Source of the DNA: Opimibacter sp041746735
Lineage (GTDB): Bacteria; Bacteroidota; Bacteroidia; Chitinophagales; Saprospiraceae
Assembly: GCA_041746735.1 (NCBI GenBank)
Contig: JBGTGP010000032.1
Coordinates: forward strand, 124,001 to 188,000
Direction: 5' to 3'
Length of the DNA: 64,000 nt
Shown here: piece by piece, positions 50,302 through 59,640 of the stretch
Layout of the letters: each line of letters starts with the position of its first letter
Position numbering within the stretch: position 1 is the stretch's first letter
Made by a program: the position numbers and the translations under genes
The notes under the pieces: generated by a model
What the model saw: only the letters and a program-made list of their open reading frames with translations
Database searches by the model: none
What the model was told of the DNA's origin: nothing

Positions 50302-51588
50302 TTATTTGTCTTCCTTTTTCTCTTGTGGGGGGCTCCACCAGGTCTTGAGGCGGATTGCGATGTCATGTTCATATTTATTATCTCCGGGTTGATAAAAAGT
50401 CAGGCCGGCGATGGATTCAGGCAAGTATTCCTGGGGGGCAAAATTACCTGAATACCCGTGACTGTATTTGTAATCTTTTCCGTAGTTCATATTCTTCATC
50501 AGGGTCGTCGGGGCGTTGCGCAGATGGAGTGGAACCGGGAGGGGTGGATGTGACTCTACATGTTGCATAGCGGCGTTGATGGCTTCGTATGCAGAGTTGG
50601 ATTTGGGTGACGTGGCCAGATAGATGCATGTTTCGGAAAGGATGATCCGGGCTTCGGGCATTCCGACAAACTGTATGGCCTGGGCGCAGGATTGTGCCAG
50701 GAGAAGGGCATTGGGATTGGCAAGGCCGATATCTTCAGCGGCGAGGATGACCAGCCTGCGGGCAATAAACTTGATGTCTTCTCCGCCATGTAGCATACGG
50801 GCCAGCCAATACACGGAGGCCTGCGGATCGGAGCCGCGAACAGATTTAATAAAGGCTGAGATGATATCATAATGCTGTTCGCCGCCCTTGTCATACAAGG
50901 CAATGTTTTGCTGAATGACAGATTGCACATGGACATCATTGATCACGATCGTATCACCTTCCAGTGTGGACAACAGGTCCAGGGCCGACAAGAGTTTGCG
51001 GGCGTCCCCACCTGTCAATTGGAGAAGGGCCTGATCTTCTTCGATGATAAAGGTCTTCTCGCTGAGTAGTGTATCCTCCCGAATCACCCTTGCAATGAGT
51101 TGGCGCATCGTCGAAGCCTCCAGGGGTTTGAGGACATAGACCTGGCATCGGGACAAGAGGGCCGGGATGACTTCAAAAGATGGATTTTCAGTAGTGGCGC
51201 CGATGAGGGTGATGGTTCCATCTTCGACTGCTCCAAGCAGACTGTCCTGCTGAGACTTGCTAAAGCGGTGGATTTCATCAATAAACAGGATCGGTCCAGC
51301 GCGATCAAAAAAACGTTGTTTACGGGCCTGGTCGATGGCTTCACGGACATCTTTTACTCCACTGTGGATGGCCGATAAGGGGATAAAATGCCGGTCCATC
51401 TCCCCGGCAATGACACGGGCCAGGGTGGTTTTGCCGACACCTGGTGGCCCCCATAGAATCATAGAAGGTATTTTGCCCGACCGGATCGCTTTCATCAGCA
51501 CAGCACCCTCACTCAGAAGGTGTTCCTGCCCCAGAATATCCCCGATCCGCCTGGGCCGCATGCGCTCCGCCAACGGAATTGTTGCCAT
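50302..51588 (-). CDS. rarA: replication-associated recombination ATPase RarA (MgsA)
   Basis: 428 residues. A clamp-loader-like AAA+ ATPase that acts at stalled replication forks. MATIPLAERMRPRRIGDILGQEHLL is the classic opening; Walker A is GPPGVGKT (47-54), Walker B is ILFIDEIHRFSKSQQD, sensor 1 is GATTENPSFEV, and sensor 2 lies near LTGGDARKLLSALDLL. The C-terminal part (MLHGGEDIKFIARRLVILAAEDIGLANP and YGKDYKYSHGYSGNF) is specific to the RarA/WRNIP1 family. A near-consensus -7 box (CATATTTG, 51594-51601) lies six bases upstream of the ATG. It is separated from lysC by satellite DNA. Confidence 0.94.
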   Translation of the reverse strand: MATIPLAERMRPRRIGDILGQEHLLSEGAVLMKAIRSGKIPSMILWGPPGVGKTTLARVIAGEMDRHFIPLSAIHSGVKDVREAIDQARKQRFFDRAGPILFIDEIHRFSKSQQDSLLGAVEDGTITLIGATTENPSFEVIPALLSRCQVYVLKPLEASTMRQLIARVIREDTLLSEKTFIIEEDQALLQLTGGDARKLLSALDLLSTLEGDTIVINDVHVQSVIQQNIALYDKGGEQHYDIISAFIKSVRGSDPQASVYWLARMLHGGEDIKFIARRLVILAAEDIGLANPNALLLAQSCAQAIQFVGMPEARIILSETCIYLATSPKSNSAYEAINAAMQHVESHPPLPVPLHLRNAPTTLMKNMNYGKDYKYSHGYSGNFAPQEYLPESIAGLTFYQPGDNKYEHDIAIRLKTWWSPPQEKKEDK

Positions 51589-51698
51589 TTTTGCAAATAT
51601 GAACTAAAAAAACCGGGATTTTCCCAACCATCTGTCGTGAATGATCGTATTAAGGGGAAACACAATGGAATTTTCGAAACAATTTAACTTCAATACGT

Positions 51699-54600
51699 AT
51701 GATGATTAAAAAACTTCTACTCTTTTCCCTCCTTACCTTTTGCTCAGGTTTGGCCCTGACCGCGCAAAATCTCGTGCATGTGCATGGTACAGTCACAAAT
51801 GACAATGGTGATGCTCAGGAGAATGTCAATATCCTGGTCACAGCTTTTTTTGCAGATTCATCTGCTTTTTTTGAGTCGGTATACACCGGTATGGAGGGAG
51901 ATTATACTGTTGACATTGAGACCCTTGGTCTCGGTATTTTCGGTATAGTAGAAGTGAGTATGGTCGATTGCTGGAATACGATTGTAAGCCATTTCTTTCT
52001 GATCCTTAATGGCAATGAAGTCTTTCAGGCTGATTTTGTCTATTGCGATGAAGTCGTGGTGGATTCCTGCGTCATGTTCATCCTGCAGGAATGGGATCCG
52101 GGTGCCATCATAACACTCACTGCCTGGACACCGCCAAGCACTTTTCCGGAATATATATGGTCGACTGGCGAAACCACCCAAACCATTACCCCACAGACAT
52201 CCGGAGAATATTGCGTGACCGCCACATTCCCCGGAGGTTGCTCAATGACTGATTGCATATTTGTCAATCTGGATTCAACAGCCTTCTGCTTTACCTTTAT
52301 CGTATCCGAACCCAATAATGAAGGAAGCTATGATCTGGAGGCAGTAGCCAGTGGACCAGGTCCATATACGTATGCCTGGAGTACAGGTGACACGACTTCA
52401 GTCATTACACATGTGCAATCCGGCACCTATTGTGTGATTGTGACAGATGCGACAGGTTGCGTATCCGGAAATTGTATCATCGTTGATGGTGTCAGTTTCT
52501 GTGAAGTTTATATCTCCGAAGAGCCCGGAGGTATCCTGACCGCTTATGGGTATGGGGTGCCGGAAATCAGCTATGTATGGAATACAACCGATTCTGCCCA
52601 GTCTATTACACCCGCCGAACCAGGACTCTATTGTGTGACCATGACGGACGCCAATGATTGCTCCACCTATTCCTGCTACTACTTCGGCCTGTTTCCGGAT
52701 TCATGCTCCGTGTTTGTCGGTGCGTATCTGGCAGACTCCAATGTACTGATCCTGCAGGCTTTCCCTTTCACCCAGGCAGAGACCTGGGGATATCTCTGGA
52801 ATACAGGAGAGACGACCGAATCCATATCGGTAACCGATCCGTCTCAGACCTACTGTGTGACCATGACAGATTCAAATGGTTGTTCAGCAGCAGCTTGCTT
52901 TGAAAGCAGCTATTGGTGCTATGCCTGGATCGATCTCCAGTATCACAGTCCGGAACTCGCTACCCTTAGCGCCAACACAGATCCTATCTTCAATCTTCCC
53001 GGGAGTACATTGGTCAGTTATCAGTGGGATACCGGCGATACGACCCATCAGATTCAGGTAACGGAATCCGGAGACTATTGTGTGACCGTCACTATCGGAG
53101 ATAACTGTGAAACAGTCGCGTGCATGAATGTAGATTTTGAAAATCTCGGAACCGATTGCTATGTGTGGATTTTGCAGTATCCTGATTCAACAGGACAGTG
53201 GTTGGCAGAAGCATGGACCTGGGGCTGGGGTAATTTCTCCTTCAACTGGTCCAACGGAGATACCAATTCCGTGACCCAGCTTGCAGGACCAAATGAGTTT
53301 ATTTGTGTGACCGTGACCTCTTCCTTCGGTTGCGTTGCGGAAGCATGTCTGGATACATTCCCTGGTCCTTGTCAATCCTTTATTTCTACATTCTATTCAT
53401 CAAATGAATCCGCAATACTTACAGCTTCTTTCTGGGGTGATCCGAGCCAGTTGGTGCAATACAGCTGGAGCACAGGTGAGGATGGACAAGTCATCACCGT
53501 GAGCGAATCCGGTACCTACTGTGTGACCGTGACCGGAGGTGGTTGTACCTCGACCAGTTGCGTTGAAGTCTATTTCTGGAATATCGATTCCTGCGGGGTG
53601 TGGATATCTACTTACTTTGAAGGTTCTGTAACGGTATATACCGCCAATGCCTGGGGTACTGCACCTTATACCTATGCCTGGTCAAATGGCGGGACCGAAC
53701 AATCCCAATACATCGATTTTGGTATACATGAACTATGTGTTACTGTCACCGATGCTACAGGTTGTGCCTCGGTCGCCTGCAATTTCCAAACCGATAGTTG
53801 TTCTATTTATCTCACGTATTCGCCTGAGCCTGTCCATACAGTGAGCATAGTGTCAAACGATCCGATAGCATATGTAGTATGGTCCACGGGTGATACACTC
53901 ACCACTATTGTCATTACAGCACCCGGAGAATACTGTGCCTATGTAACGACCGTGTTCGGATGTGTTTCTACGGCCTGTATTACAATAGATTCCCTGGGTC
54001 CGCACAATGGACTCAATGGCATCAATGGATTTGTTCTGGCAGGGCAGCTCCAGGGCTTGACCGGTACAGTACACGCCTACAGGTTCAATCCATCTACAGG
54101 TCTGGCCTTCACGTCCGCTGGCAGCAGTGCGATCGGTACTGATGGTTATTATGCGATCAATGGATTGCAGGATGGATTGTATGTGGTTAAAGCTGAACTG
54201 ACGGCAGGCACTACCGGTGCTGAGCAATTTATTCCAGGCTATCACCATGCCTCAGTGCATTGGGAAACCGCCACCGTTCATCAGTTACCCTACATGTTGC
54301 CCGTAACTACCGATGTCCATCTCACCCAAGTTACTGATCTGGATGGTTCAGGCGTAATCGGAGGTATAGTCACCGATCCAAACGGTATACTGAGTGATGA
54401 AGAAACTGAAGGTCGTGAACTGGGAGGACTCGCCAACGTCGTCGTACTGCTCCGGACACCACAAGGTCAGCCGCTGCAGTATGCCTATACACTGGCAGAC
54501 GGAAGCTTCCGTTTTCCTGATCTGCCCTTCGGTACGTACAGGCTGGGTTTCGACATACCAGGCCTTACCTCCCCGGATGTTTGGGTGACATTGACACCTG

Positions 54601-54914
54601 AAAATCCTGAACGTCTGCAAATCACCCTGGTAGTCAACAGTGGCACGGTGTCTTTGGATGATCTTCAACCGGAGCAGGTATTCCTCTATCCCAATCCGGC
54701 ATCACATGAAATCAATATCCAGGTGCCGGGTCATCACACGTCGTATGACATACGAATAGTCGATATGCAAGGCCAGATAGTCTATGCGGGCAGCACCCGT
54801 CCGATCGGTGGAAACCTTACAGTAGGCGTGGGACATTTTACACCGGGCCTGTATCATCTGCATCTGGTAGGCGGAAATGAACTCTACTATGGACGATTTG
54901 TAAAACATGATTGA
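51699..54914 (+). CDS. T9SS-exported repeat adhesin (SprB-like repeats)
   Basis: 1,071 residues with a signal peptide (LLLFSLLTFCSGLALTAQ). An N-terminal carboxypeptidase-regulatory-like domain (VHGTVTNDNGDAQENVNILV) is followed by nine ~75-95-residue repeats. Each ends in a W-S-T-G-x-T-T ... Y-C-V-T-V-T-x-x-x-G-C pattern, as in SprB-type repeats of gliding adhesins, and each holds paired Cys residues. Two more beta domains (AYRFNPSTGLAFTSAG...; VVLLRTPQGQPLQYAYTLADGSFRFPDLPFG) precede a T9SS sorting domain (LYPNPASHEINIQV, TPGLYHLHLVGG). It is expected on the cell surface. The sigma-factor gene starts 96 bases after its stop, and the three next genes overlap, so the adhesin may be both cargo and signal of the regulatory genes. 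Confidence 0.85.
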   Translation: MMIKKLLLFSLLTFCSGLALTAQNLVHVHGTVTNDNGDAQENVNILVTAFFADSSAFFESVYTGMEGDYTVDIETLGLGIFGIVEVSMVDCWNTIVSHFFLILNGNEVFQADFVYCDEVVVDSCVMFILQEWDPGAIITLTAWTPPSTFPEYIWSTGETTQTITPQTSGEYCVTATFPGGCSMTDCIFVNLDSTAFCFTFIVSEPNNEGSYDLEAVASGPGPYTYAWSTGDTTSVITHVQSGTYCVIVTDATGCVSGNCIIVDGVSFCEVYISEEPGGILTAYGYGVPEISYVWNTTDSAQSITPAEPGLYCVTMTDANDCSTYSCYYFGLFPDSCSVFVGAYLADSNVLILQAFPFTQAETWGYLWNTGETTESISVTDPSQTYCVTMTDSNGCSAAACFESSYWCYAWIDLQYHSPELATLSANTDPIFNLPGSTLVSYQWDTGDTTHQIQVTESGDYCVTVTIGDNCETVACMNVDFENLGTDCYVWILQYPDSTGQWLAEAWTWGWGNFSFNWSNGDTNSVTQLAGPNEFICVTVTSSFGCVAEACLDTFPGPCQSFISTFYSSNESAILTASFWGDPSQLVQYSWSTGEDGQVITVSESGTYCVTVTGGGCTSTSCVEVYFWNIDSCGVWISTYFEGSVTVYTANAWGTAPYTYAWSNGGTEQSQYIDFGIHELCVTVTDATGCASVACNFQTDSCSIYLTYSPEPVHTVSIVSNDPIAYVVWSTGDTLTTIVITAPGEYCAYVTTVFGCVSTACITIDSLGPHNGLNGINGFVLAGQLQGLTGTVHAYRFNPSTGLAFTSAGSSAIGTDGYYAINGLQDGLYVVKAELTAGTTGAEQFIPGYHHASVHWETATVHQLPYMLPVTTDVHLTQVTDLDGSGVIGGIVTDPNGILSDEETEGRELGGLANVVVLLRTPQGQPLQYAYTLADGSFRFPDLPFGTYRLGFDIPGLTSPDVWVTLTPENPERLQITLVVNSGTVSLDDLQPEQVFLYPNPASHEINIQVPGHHTSYDIRIVDMQGQIVYAGSTRPIGGNLTVGVGHFTPGLYHLHLVGGNELYYGRFVKHD

Positions 54915-55009
54915 TGCATGACATCTGAAAGATCTCTTTTTTGAGAAAAGGGCTGCCGGCGATCCATTTAGAGGGAATGGTGAGTCGGTGGCCTTTTCTT
55001 CCCTCTAAT

Positions 55010-55573
55010 ATGAATATCGAAACGCGACTGATCAAAGATTGTATCCAGGGTGACCGGAAGGCACAACTCCGGTTGTATGATCAGTGCTATAGCTATATGA
55101 TGTCCATCTGTCTCCGATATTGCCGGGACAAGCATGAAGCTGGTTCGAGAGTCAATCTGGCTTTCCTGAAAGTGCTGCAACATCTGGAGCAATACGAACA
55201 CACCGGTTCATTTAAAGCCTGGATTTCAAAAATCACATTACGCAGTATCATCGATGAGTTCAGATCTCAACAGCGACATTATAAAAACCACGTGTATCAG
55301 GGAGAGCATACCCATGACTGGTCATGGCCACATGCGGAGATGAATCATATCGCGGAAAGTATCAATCTGGATCATCTCCTGGCCATGATCAATCAACTCG
55401 CTCCAATGGAAAAACAAGTTTTTAATTTGTTTGCCATCGACGGCTATGGACACAAAGAAATAGCCGTGATGCTCGACATCACAGAAGGCACCTCCAAATG
55501 GTACGTTCATGAAGCCCGTAAAAAATTGAAAGAACGATTATTAACAGGATCTAGAAAAGCATCATTGAAATGA
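55010..55573 (+). CDS. ECF-type RNA polymerase sigma factor
   Basis: 188 residues from the ATG at 55010; the longer frame from 54941 has an unrelated N-terminus. Region 2 (about 8-80) has LIKDCIQGDRKAQLRLYDQCYSYMMSICLRYCRD and AFLKVLQHLEQYEHTGSFKAWI, and region 4 (about 115-175) has LNLDH-like helices and PMEKQVFNLFAIDGYGHKEIAVMLDITEGTSKWYVHEARKKLKERL. The middle region is short, as in ECF sigma factors. Unlike most, region 2.2 has GSRVNLAFLKVL instead of the more usual DxxQDxF. Its stop overlaps the start of the next gene by ATGA (55570-55573), the usual coupling with an anti-sigma factor. Confidence 0.9.
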   Translation: MNIETRLIKDCIQGDRKAQLRLYDQCYSYMMSICLRYCRDKHEAGSRVNLAFLKVLQHLEQYEHTGSFKAWISKITLRSIIDEFRSQQRHYKNHVYQGEHTHDWSWPHAEMNHIAESINLDHLLAMINQLAPMEKQVFNLFAIDGYGHKEIAVMLDITEGTSKWYVHEARKKLKERLLTGSRKASLK

Positions 55574-57057
55574 AAGAAAACTTCGATGATATCCTACGCC
55601 GGAGATGGGACGAACGCCGGTTTGATATCGATACCGACCATCGGGAAGAGATGATCCATCTGCTCGATGGCCAAACCACACGACGCATAGTCCCATTCTG
55701 GTGGATCGCCGGAGCAGGCTTCTTGATTTTAAGCATCGGGCTATGGTTCTTTCTTGCACGGTCCGGATCACTGTCCCCCCACCATCCACCTCATGGTACT
55801 TCCCGGGATATTGAGTCACCTATCCTTTCCTCTGATACCAGACAAGCTCAGGAAACCGAAGGCATACACCACCTGGATCTTCAAGAAGAAAAAAGCACAC
55901 AGTATTCCAAACTTCCTTCCGAAAGTACCGTTTCCTCACCTGATCTTGACCCTGTAACTTCTGTCACATCCAATGTATCTACATCACCATCCGGAAGTCC
56001 TGCAAGTCCGAATCATTCGGAGCACCAAAACATTATTCCTGCACCAAAATCAAACCCGGCTCAGCATGTCCAATCTTCAAACCCTGTCCCGACCAAATCT
56101 GAAGGCAGAAACAGCAATAAACAGGCAGCGCCAGATCAGTCTCCGACACTGCTTCCCGGCCACGCCGCAGCACCCTTATCTGAAGAGAATCCTCAACAAA
56201 CCCTTCCAAATACCTTGCCTGAAGAAGCGACACAGGTGCGCTCCTCATCTGGCAGTATTGTCGCGCAAAGCCAGGAGAGTCTTCCGCCAGAGGCAATTGC
56301 AGAAAGTCCATATGCTTCCCGCTCGAACCGTATATCAGAGCCGCTTGCCCTACTGATCCTTGAAGAAAGTTTTCATCATCAAACCCATCTGGTAGAGCCG
56401 ATAGAGCCGCATATCAAAGCCACACGGCCGTGGAGTCTGTTTGCAGAGGCAGGTGCTGGCATAGTGTTGGGGGCACAACCTGATTTTTCATCCGGCTGGA
56501 AACTCCGTGCCGGCATGGGCGCAGGCTACGCACTGAATTCCCGTCTGCAGTTTATAGGCGCTGCAGGCTATCTCATGCAACAAGGTGGATTTAGTTTTCA
56601 GCGTAGCTCTACTGTGCAACATCATGGATTTGGGACTCGTAGTAGTTTTAATACCCTTGAGCCTGACCGCCTTCACTTTATCTATGGACGTTTGGGGATG
56701 CAGTACCGTCTGCGTCGGCATATCGCAGGCGTTTTTGCCGGAGGGCAGTATCTGTACGGTGCTCAGGGCGCCATAGAAGTTTATACGCAAGAACAGTTTG
56801 CTAGCGCAGATATGCGTCAACGACGCTATACCTGGCTCAATACCCGGGGTTTGACCTTGTGGCATTGGACCGGACATCTGGTCTATGGATATCAATTGGC
56901 ACCCCGACTTATCGCACAGGCGGGCACCGATATATATTTTTCAACTTTTACCGACACCGATCCGGCACTTGCCGCAGAAGGATATTACTGGAAAGGCCGG
57001 CTCTCTTCCTTTCATCCATTTCTCAGTTTAAACTACACGCTGTATGAACGCCGTTAA
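55570..57057 (+). CDS. dual-membrane-spanning anti-sigma-like protein with OM barrel domain
   Basis: 495 residues. Residues 1-39 are charged and cytoplasmic (MKENFDDILRRRWDERRF), fit to bind a sigma factor. One membrane helix follows at 40-63 (VPFWWIAGAGFLILSIGLWFFLA). Residues 64-287 are a long low-complexity linker rich in Ser, Pro, Gln, His and Thr. Residues 288-495 look like an 8-10-strand outer membrane barrel (WSLFAEAGAGIVLG, KLRAGMGAGYALNSRLQFIGAAGYL, FIYGRLGMQYRL, YGYQLAPRLIAQAGTDIYF, FHPFLSLNYTLYERR). The linker could span the periplasm. This matches my memory of dual membrane-spanning anti-sigma factors (Dma) described in Bacteroides, but no zinc-binding anti-sigma signature is visible. 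The start overlaps the sigma gene, and the end overlaps the next gene by 14 bases. Confidence 0.75.
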   Translation: MKENFDDILRRRWDERRFDIDTDHREEMIHLLDGQTTRRIVPFWWIAGAGFLILSIGLWFFLARSGSLSPHHPPHGTSRDIESPILSSDTRQAQETEGIHHLDLQEEKSTQYSKLPSESTVSSPDLDPVTSVTSNVSTSPSGSPASPNHSEHQNIIPAPKSNPAQHVQSSNPVPTKSEGRNSNKQAAPDQSPTLLPGHAAAPLSEENPQQTLPNTLPEEATQVRSSSGSIVAQSQESLPPEAIAESPYASRSNRISEPLALLILEESFHHQTHLVEPIEPHIKATRPWSLFAEAGAGIVLGAQPDFSSGWKLRAGMGAGYALNSRLQFIGAAGYLMQQGGFSFQRSSTVQHHGFGTRSSFNTLEPDRLHFIYGRLGMQYRLRRHIAGVFAGGQYLYGAQGAIEVYTQEQFASADMRQRRYTWLNTRGLTLWHWTGHLVYGYQLAPRLIAQAGTDIYFSTFTDTDPALAAEGYYWKGRLSSFHPFLSLNYTLYERR

Positions 57058-58180
57058 ACATCTCCTTTACACCTTGTGCTGCTGCCTGGTGGTCATGCAG
57101 TCTTGTGTAAAAGATCCACAGGACATCCCCGGTGGGCTCATACATGATCCGGCATTTGGCATGCAGGCTCTACTGGACGGGCAGCTCATCATGATTGATG
57201 CTGGTATTGATGGCTGGACTATGCTTCCTGTGACAGATAACACCGGAGAACTCACTCGCTACAATGCTGTACTCAGTCAGAACGGATGCATATCAGCTTG
57301 CACGCCGGCATGGCATTTCCGATTTTATAGTAGAAATGATACCCTCTCTACACCCGGGATGACTTTCCTGAATAGTCTGTATACCGGTGAAAAATCCTGG
57401 GTCAGCAGCAGTCTCGAACGGGACAGCTTTTATATTTCCCTGGCCACACATCCGGGTTTGTTCATGAACGGATTTAATTACTGGCAGGACAACAACAACT
57501 CGTCCACTACTTTTGAGCATGCGTATGAAAGTACTGTGGGATATCAACAGGATATCAATGTATGTTTTCAGTCGTTGGCGTTTACCGGCTGTCAATATCG
57601 TCAGTGCATAACCTTTGATCCGGCGACTTCGGTGCCTTGTCTGACCTATATCGATGCAGTCTTGGAGACACCCCGACACCTTGTGCTATATGCCCGGCCT
57701 CAGGGGACAGGACCTTTTCAGATCGATTGGTTTAATGAGACCATAGGTAGCAATGTGGTCATCCCGATCTTTGATAGTTCCGCAGTCGTATATGCCGGTC
57801 TGAAGGTGACAGACGCACGGGGCAATACGACCGAATTGACGCAAACCATCCGCGTCCGGAATGGCATTGTGGATGCTTGTTATTTTCCGATATCGATGTC
57901 GAGTACCCTGATAGAGAATAATGCTCCGCACTGGTTTGCAGACAAGATGGAGATTGCGTATATTGATCCGCAGGGTCATGTGTGGCGGACTATCGATGGT
58001 ATACAGGAGCAGGATGCTTCATTGAGCATCACGGAGGTGATAGCGTATGAACAGTCCCTTTTTCCCAACAAGGTCTACAAAGTCAGCCTGCAAGCAAAGG
58101 TCCGGTTGTTTAACGCAGAAAGCGGTCAGTCCCGAGTACTGGAAATCACGCATTTGAGACTGCCCCTGAGTCATCCTTAA
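57044..58180 (+). CDS. surface lipoprotein, partner of the anti-sigma-like protein
   Basis: 378 residues. The signal (MNAVKHLLYTLCCCLVVMQS-C21) ends in a plausible lipobox, followed by VKDPQD, a charged stretch of the kind used in Bacteroidota to send lipoproteins to the cell surface. The rest is beta-rich with no known motif (GQLIMIDAGIDGWTMLP, PAWHFRFYSRNDTLSTPG, ILDWFNETIGSN-like strands, VYAGLKVTDARGNTTELTQTIRVRNG, a PKD-like strand pair). It overlaps the upstream gene by 14 bases, so is translated with it. The likely role, by position, is to bind a ligand or the barrel of the anti-sigma-like protein. I do not recognise the family. Confidence 0.7.
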   Translation: MNAVKHLLYTLCCCLVVMQSCVKDPQDIPGGLIHDPAFGMQALLDGQLIMIDAGIDGWTMLPVTDNTGELTRYNAVLSQNGCISACTPAWHFRFYSRNDTLSTPGMTFLNSLYTGEKSWVSSSLERDSFYISLATHPGLFMNGFNYWQDNNNSSTTFEHAYESTVGYQQDINVCFQSLAFTGCQYRQCITFDPATSVPCLTYIDAVLETPRHLVLYARPQGTGPFQIDWFNETIGSNVVIPIFDSSAVVYAGLKVTDARGNTTELTQTIRVRNGIVDACYFPISMSSTLIENNAPHWFADKMEIAYIDPQGHVWRTIDGIQEQDASLSITEVIAYEQSLFPNKVYKVSLQAKVRLFNAESGQSRVLEITHLRLPLSHP

Positions 58181-58181
58181 G

Positions 58182-59492
58182 TTAAGTACTGATGTGAAAG
58201 AGAACGCCGGCGACCATCGCAGTAAAAAAACAAGCTACTGTACCGGCAATGAGCGCATAGATGCCAAGTTCTGTCAGTGTCTTCCGCTGGTTAGGGGCCA
58301 TCGTACTGATGCCGCCGATTTGTATCCCGATGGAAGCGAAATTGGAAAAACCACATAAGGCGTACGTGGCGATCAGAATGGACTTCGGGTCGAGTGGAGC
58401 GCCGGATGCCCGAAGCGTATTGAGTTCGGCATAGGCTACAAATTCATTGATCATAGTTTTCTGTCCGAGCAACTGTCCGATCTGCATGATGTCCTGAGCA
58501 GGTGTGCCAAGCAGCCAGGCGATGGGGCTGAAGAGAGCTCCGAGAATGAAGGTAAAATTGAAACCTTCATACTTGCCATCCGTAATATGAACTACCCAGG
58601 TATTGATTCCAGCCAATTCGCCTAGCTTAAGTAAGATTCCGTTGGCCAGGTAAATCAGGGCTGTAAAAACCAGTAGCATCACACCTACATTGGCTGCGAG
58701 CTTTAGACCCTGCGTAGTACCGGTCGAAATGGCATCCAATACATTATTGGCTTCGGAGGCCACCATATCCAGTGAATCCGGATTGTGTACCTTCTCGGTT
58801 TCCGGGACGAGCAACTTGGACGCCATGATGGCGGCGGGTGCTGACATGATCGAGGCCGTCAGCAGATGTTTAGCAAAAAATACCCGCGCTTCCGGATCGT
58901 CCCCGCCAAGGTAGCCGATGTAAGCGGCAAATACGCCCCCGGCGATGGTGGCCATTCCCCCGGTCATGATACACATGATCTCGGACGGGGTCATTTTTTC
59001 AATATAGGGCCGAATCAGGAGTGGTGCCTCAGTCTGACCTAGGAATATATTACCCGCGGTGGATAAACTTTCAGGTCCTGATAGTTTGAGGGTACGGGAC
59101 ATCACCCAGGCCATGCCTTTGACCAATACCTGAAGTATACCCATGTAATACAAGAGGCTCGTAAGCGCAGAAAAGAATATAATAGTTGGCAGTACCTGCA
59201 CCGCGAAGATGTATCCAAAGGTATCCGTCCGGGTCACCAGCGACCCAAAAATGAACTCTGCACCGTACTGAGCGAACTGGAGAATCTTGACAAATATGGA
59301 TGCCAGCCAGTCGAACGTTGAATTGACAAAAGGGACTTTGAGAATCAGGACCGCCAGTGTAATCTGCATCAGCAATGCCAGGATGATGGTCCGCCAGTTG
59401 ATCTGGCTTTTCTTTTTACTCAGGAGGTAACATACTCCGATCAGAAAGGCCATTCCCAAAGCAGCCCGTCCAAGGCTTTCGATCCATGTCAT
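58182..59492 (-). CDS. nupC: concentrative nucleoside transporter (NupC family)
   Basis: 436 residues with 10 or more hydrophobic segments. It carries nucleosides into the cell with sodium or protons. Family features: WRTIILALLMQITLAVLILKVP, GAEFIFGSL, FAVQVLPTIIFFSALTSLLYYMGILQ, the G-Q-T-E-A-P element (NIFLGQTEAPLLIRPYI), GGMATIAGGVFAAYIGYLGG, ALFSPIAWLLGTP, GQKTMINEFVAY, and CGFSNFASIGIQIGGI in the last third. The divergent neighbour is a uridine kinase gene, which fits uptake and phosphorylation of nucleosides. The stop lies one base from the convergent lipoprotein gene stop. Confidence 0.93.
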   Translation of the reverse strand: MTWIESLGRAALGMAFLIGVCYLLSKKKSQINWRTIILALLMQITLAVLILKVPFVNSTFDWLASIFVKILQFAQYGAEFIFGSLVTRTDTFGYIFAVQVLPTIIFFSALTSLLYYMGILQVLVKGMAWVMSRTLKLSGPESLSTAGNIFLGQTEAPLLIRPYIEKMTPSEIMCIMTGGMATIAGGVFAAYIGYLGGDDPEARVFFAKHLLTASIMSAPAAIMASKLLVPETEKVHNPDSLDMVASEANNVLDAISTGTTQGLKLAANVGVMLLVFTALIYLANGILLKLGELAGINTWVVHITDGKYEGFNFTFILGALFSPIAWLLGTPAQDIMQIGQLLGQKTMINEFVAYAELNTLRASGAPLDPKSILIATYALCGFSNFASIGIQIGGISTMAPNQRKTLTELGIYALIAGTVACFFTAMVAGVLFHIST

Positions 59493-59615
59493 ACAGCAGG
59501 TATAAGGCGTGTAAAATAGAACTTTTTCCGGGCAGCCTTGCAGTGGTCCTTTTTTCTATTAATCCACTTGTGACAGCCCCGGATAGGGTCCGGAGATCGC
59601 GATATATTATTTACC

Positions 59616-59623
59616 TATTTTTA
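59616..59623 (+). promoter_or_regulatory. -7-like box TATTTTTA
   Basis: Seven of eight positions match TAnnTTTG, 17 bases before the udk ATG. Confidence 0.3.
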
Positions 59624-59640
59624 CCCGGTTACTTCCACAC

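Noticed and set aside
50148..50372. N-terminal extension of aspartate kinase and a 64-codon frame full of LLTTHHS repeats
   Set aside because: Both are translations of the GTGAGTR satellite, open in more than one frame; the kinase starts at 50147 with MIIYKFGG.
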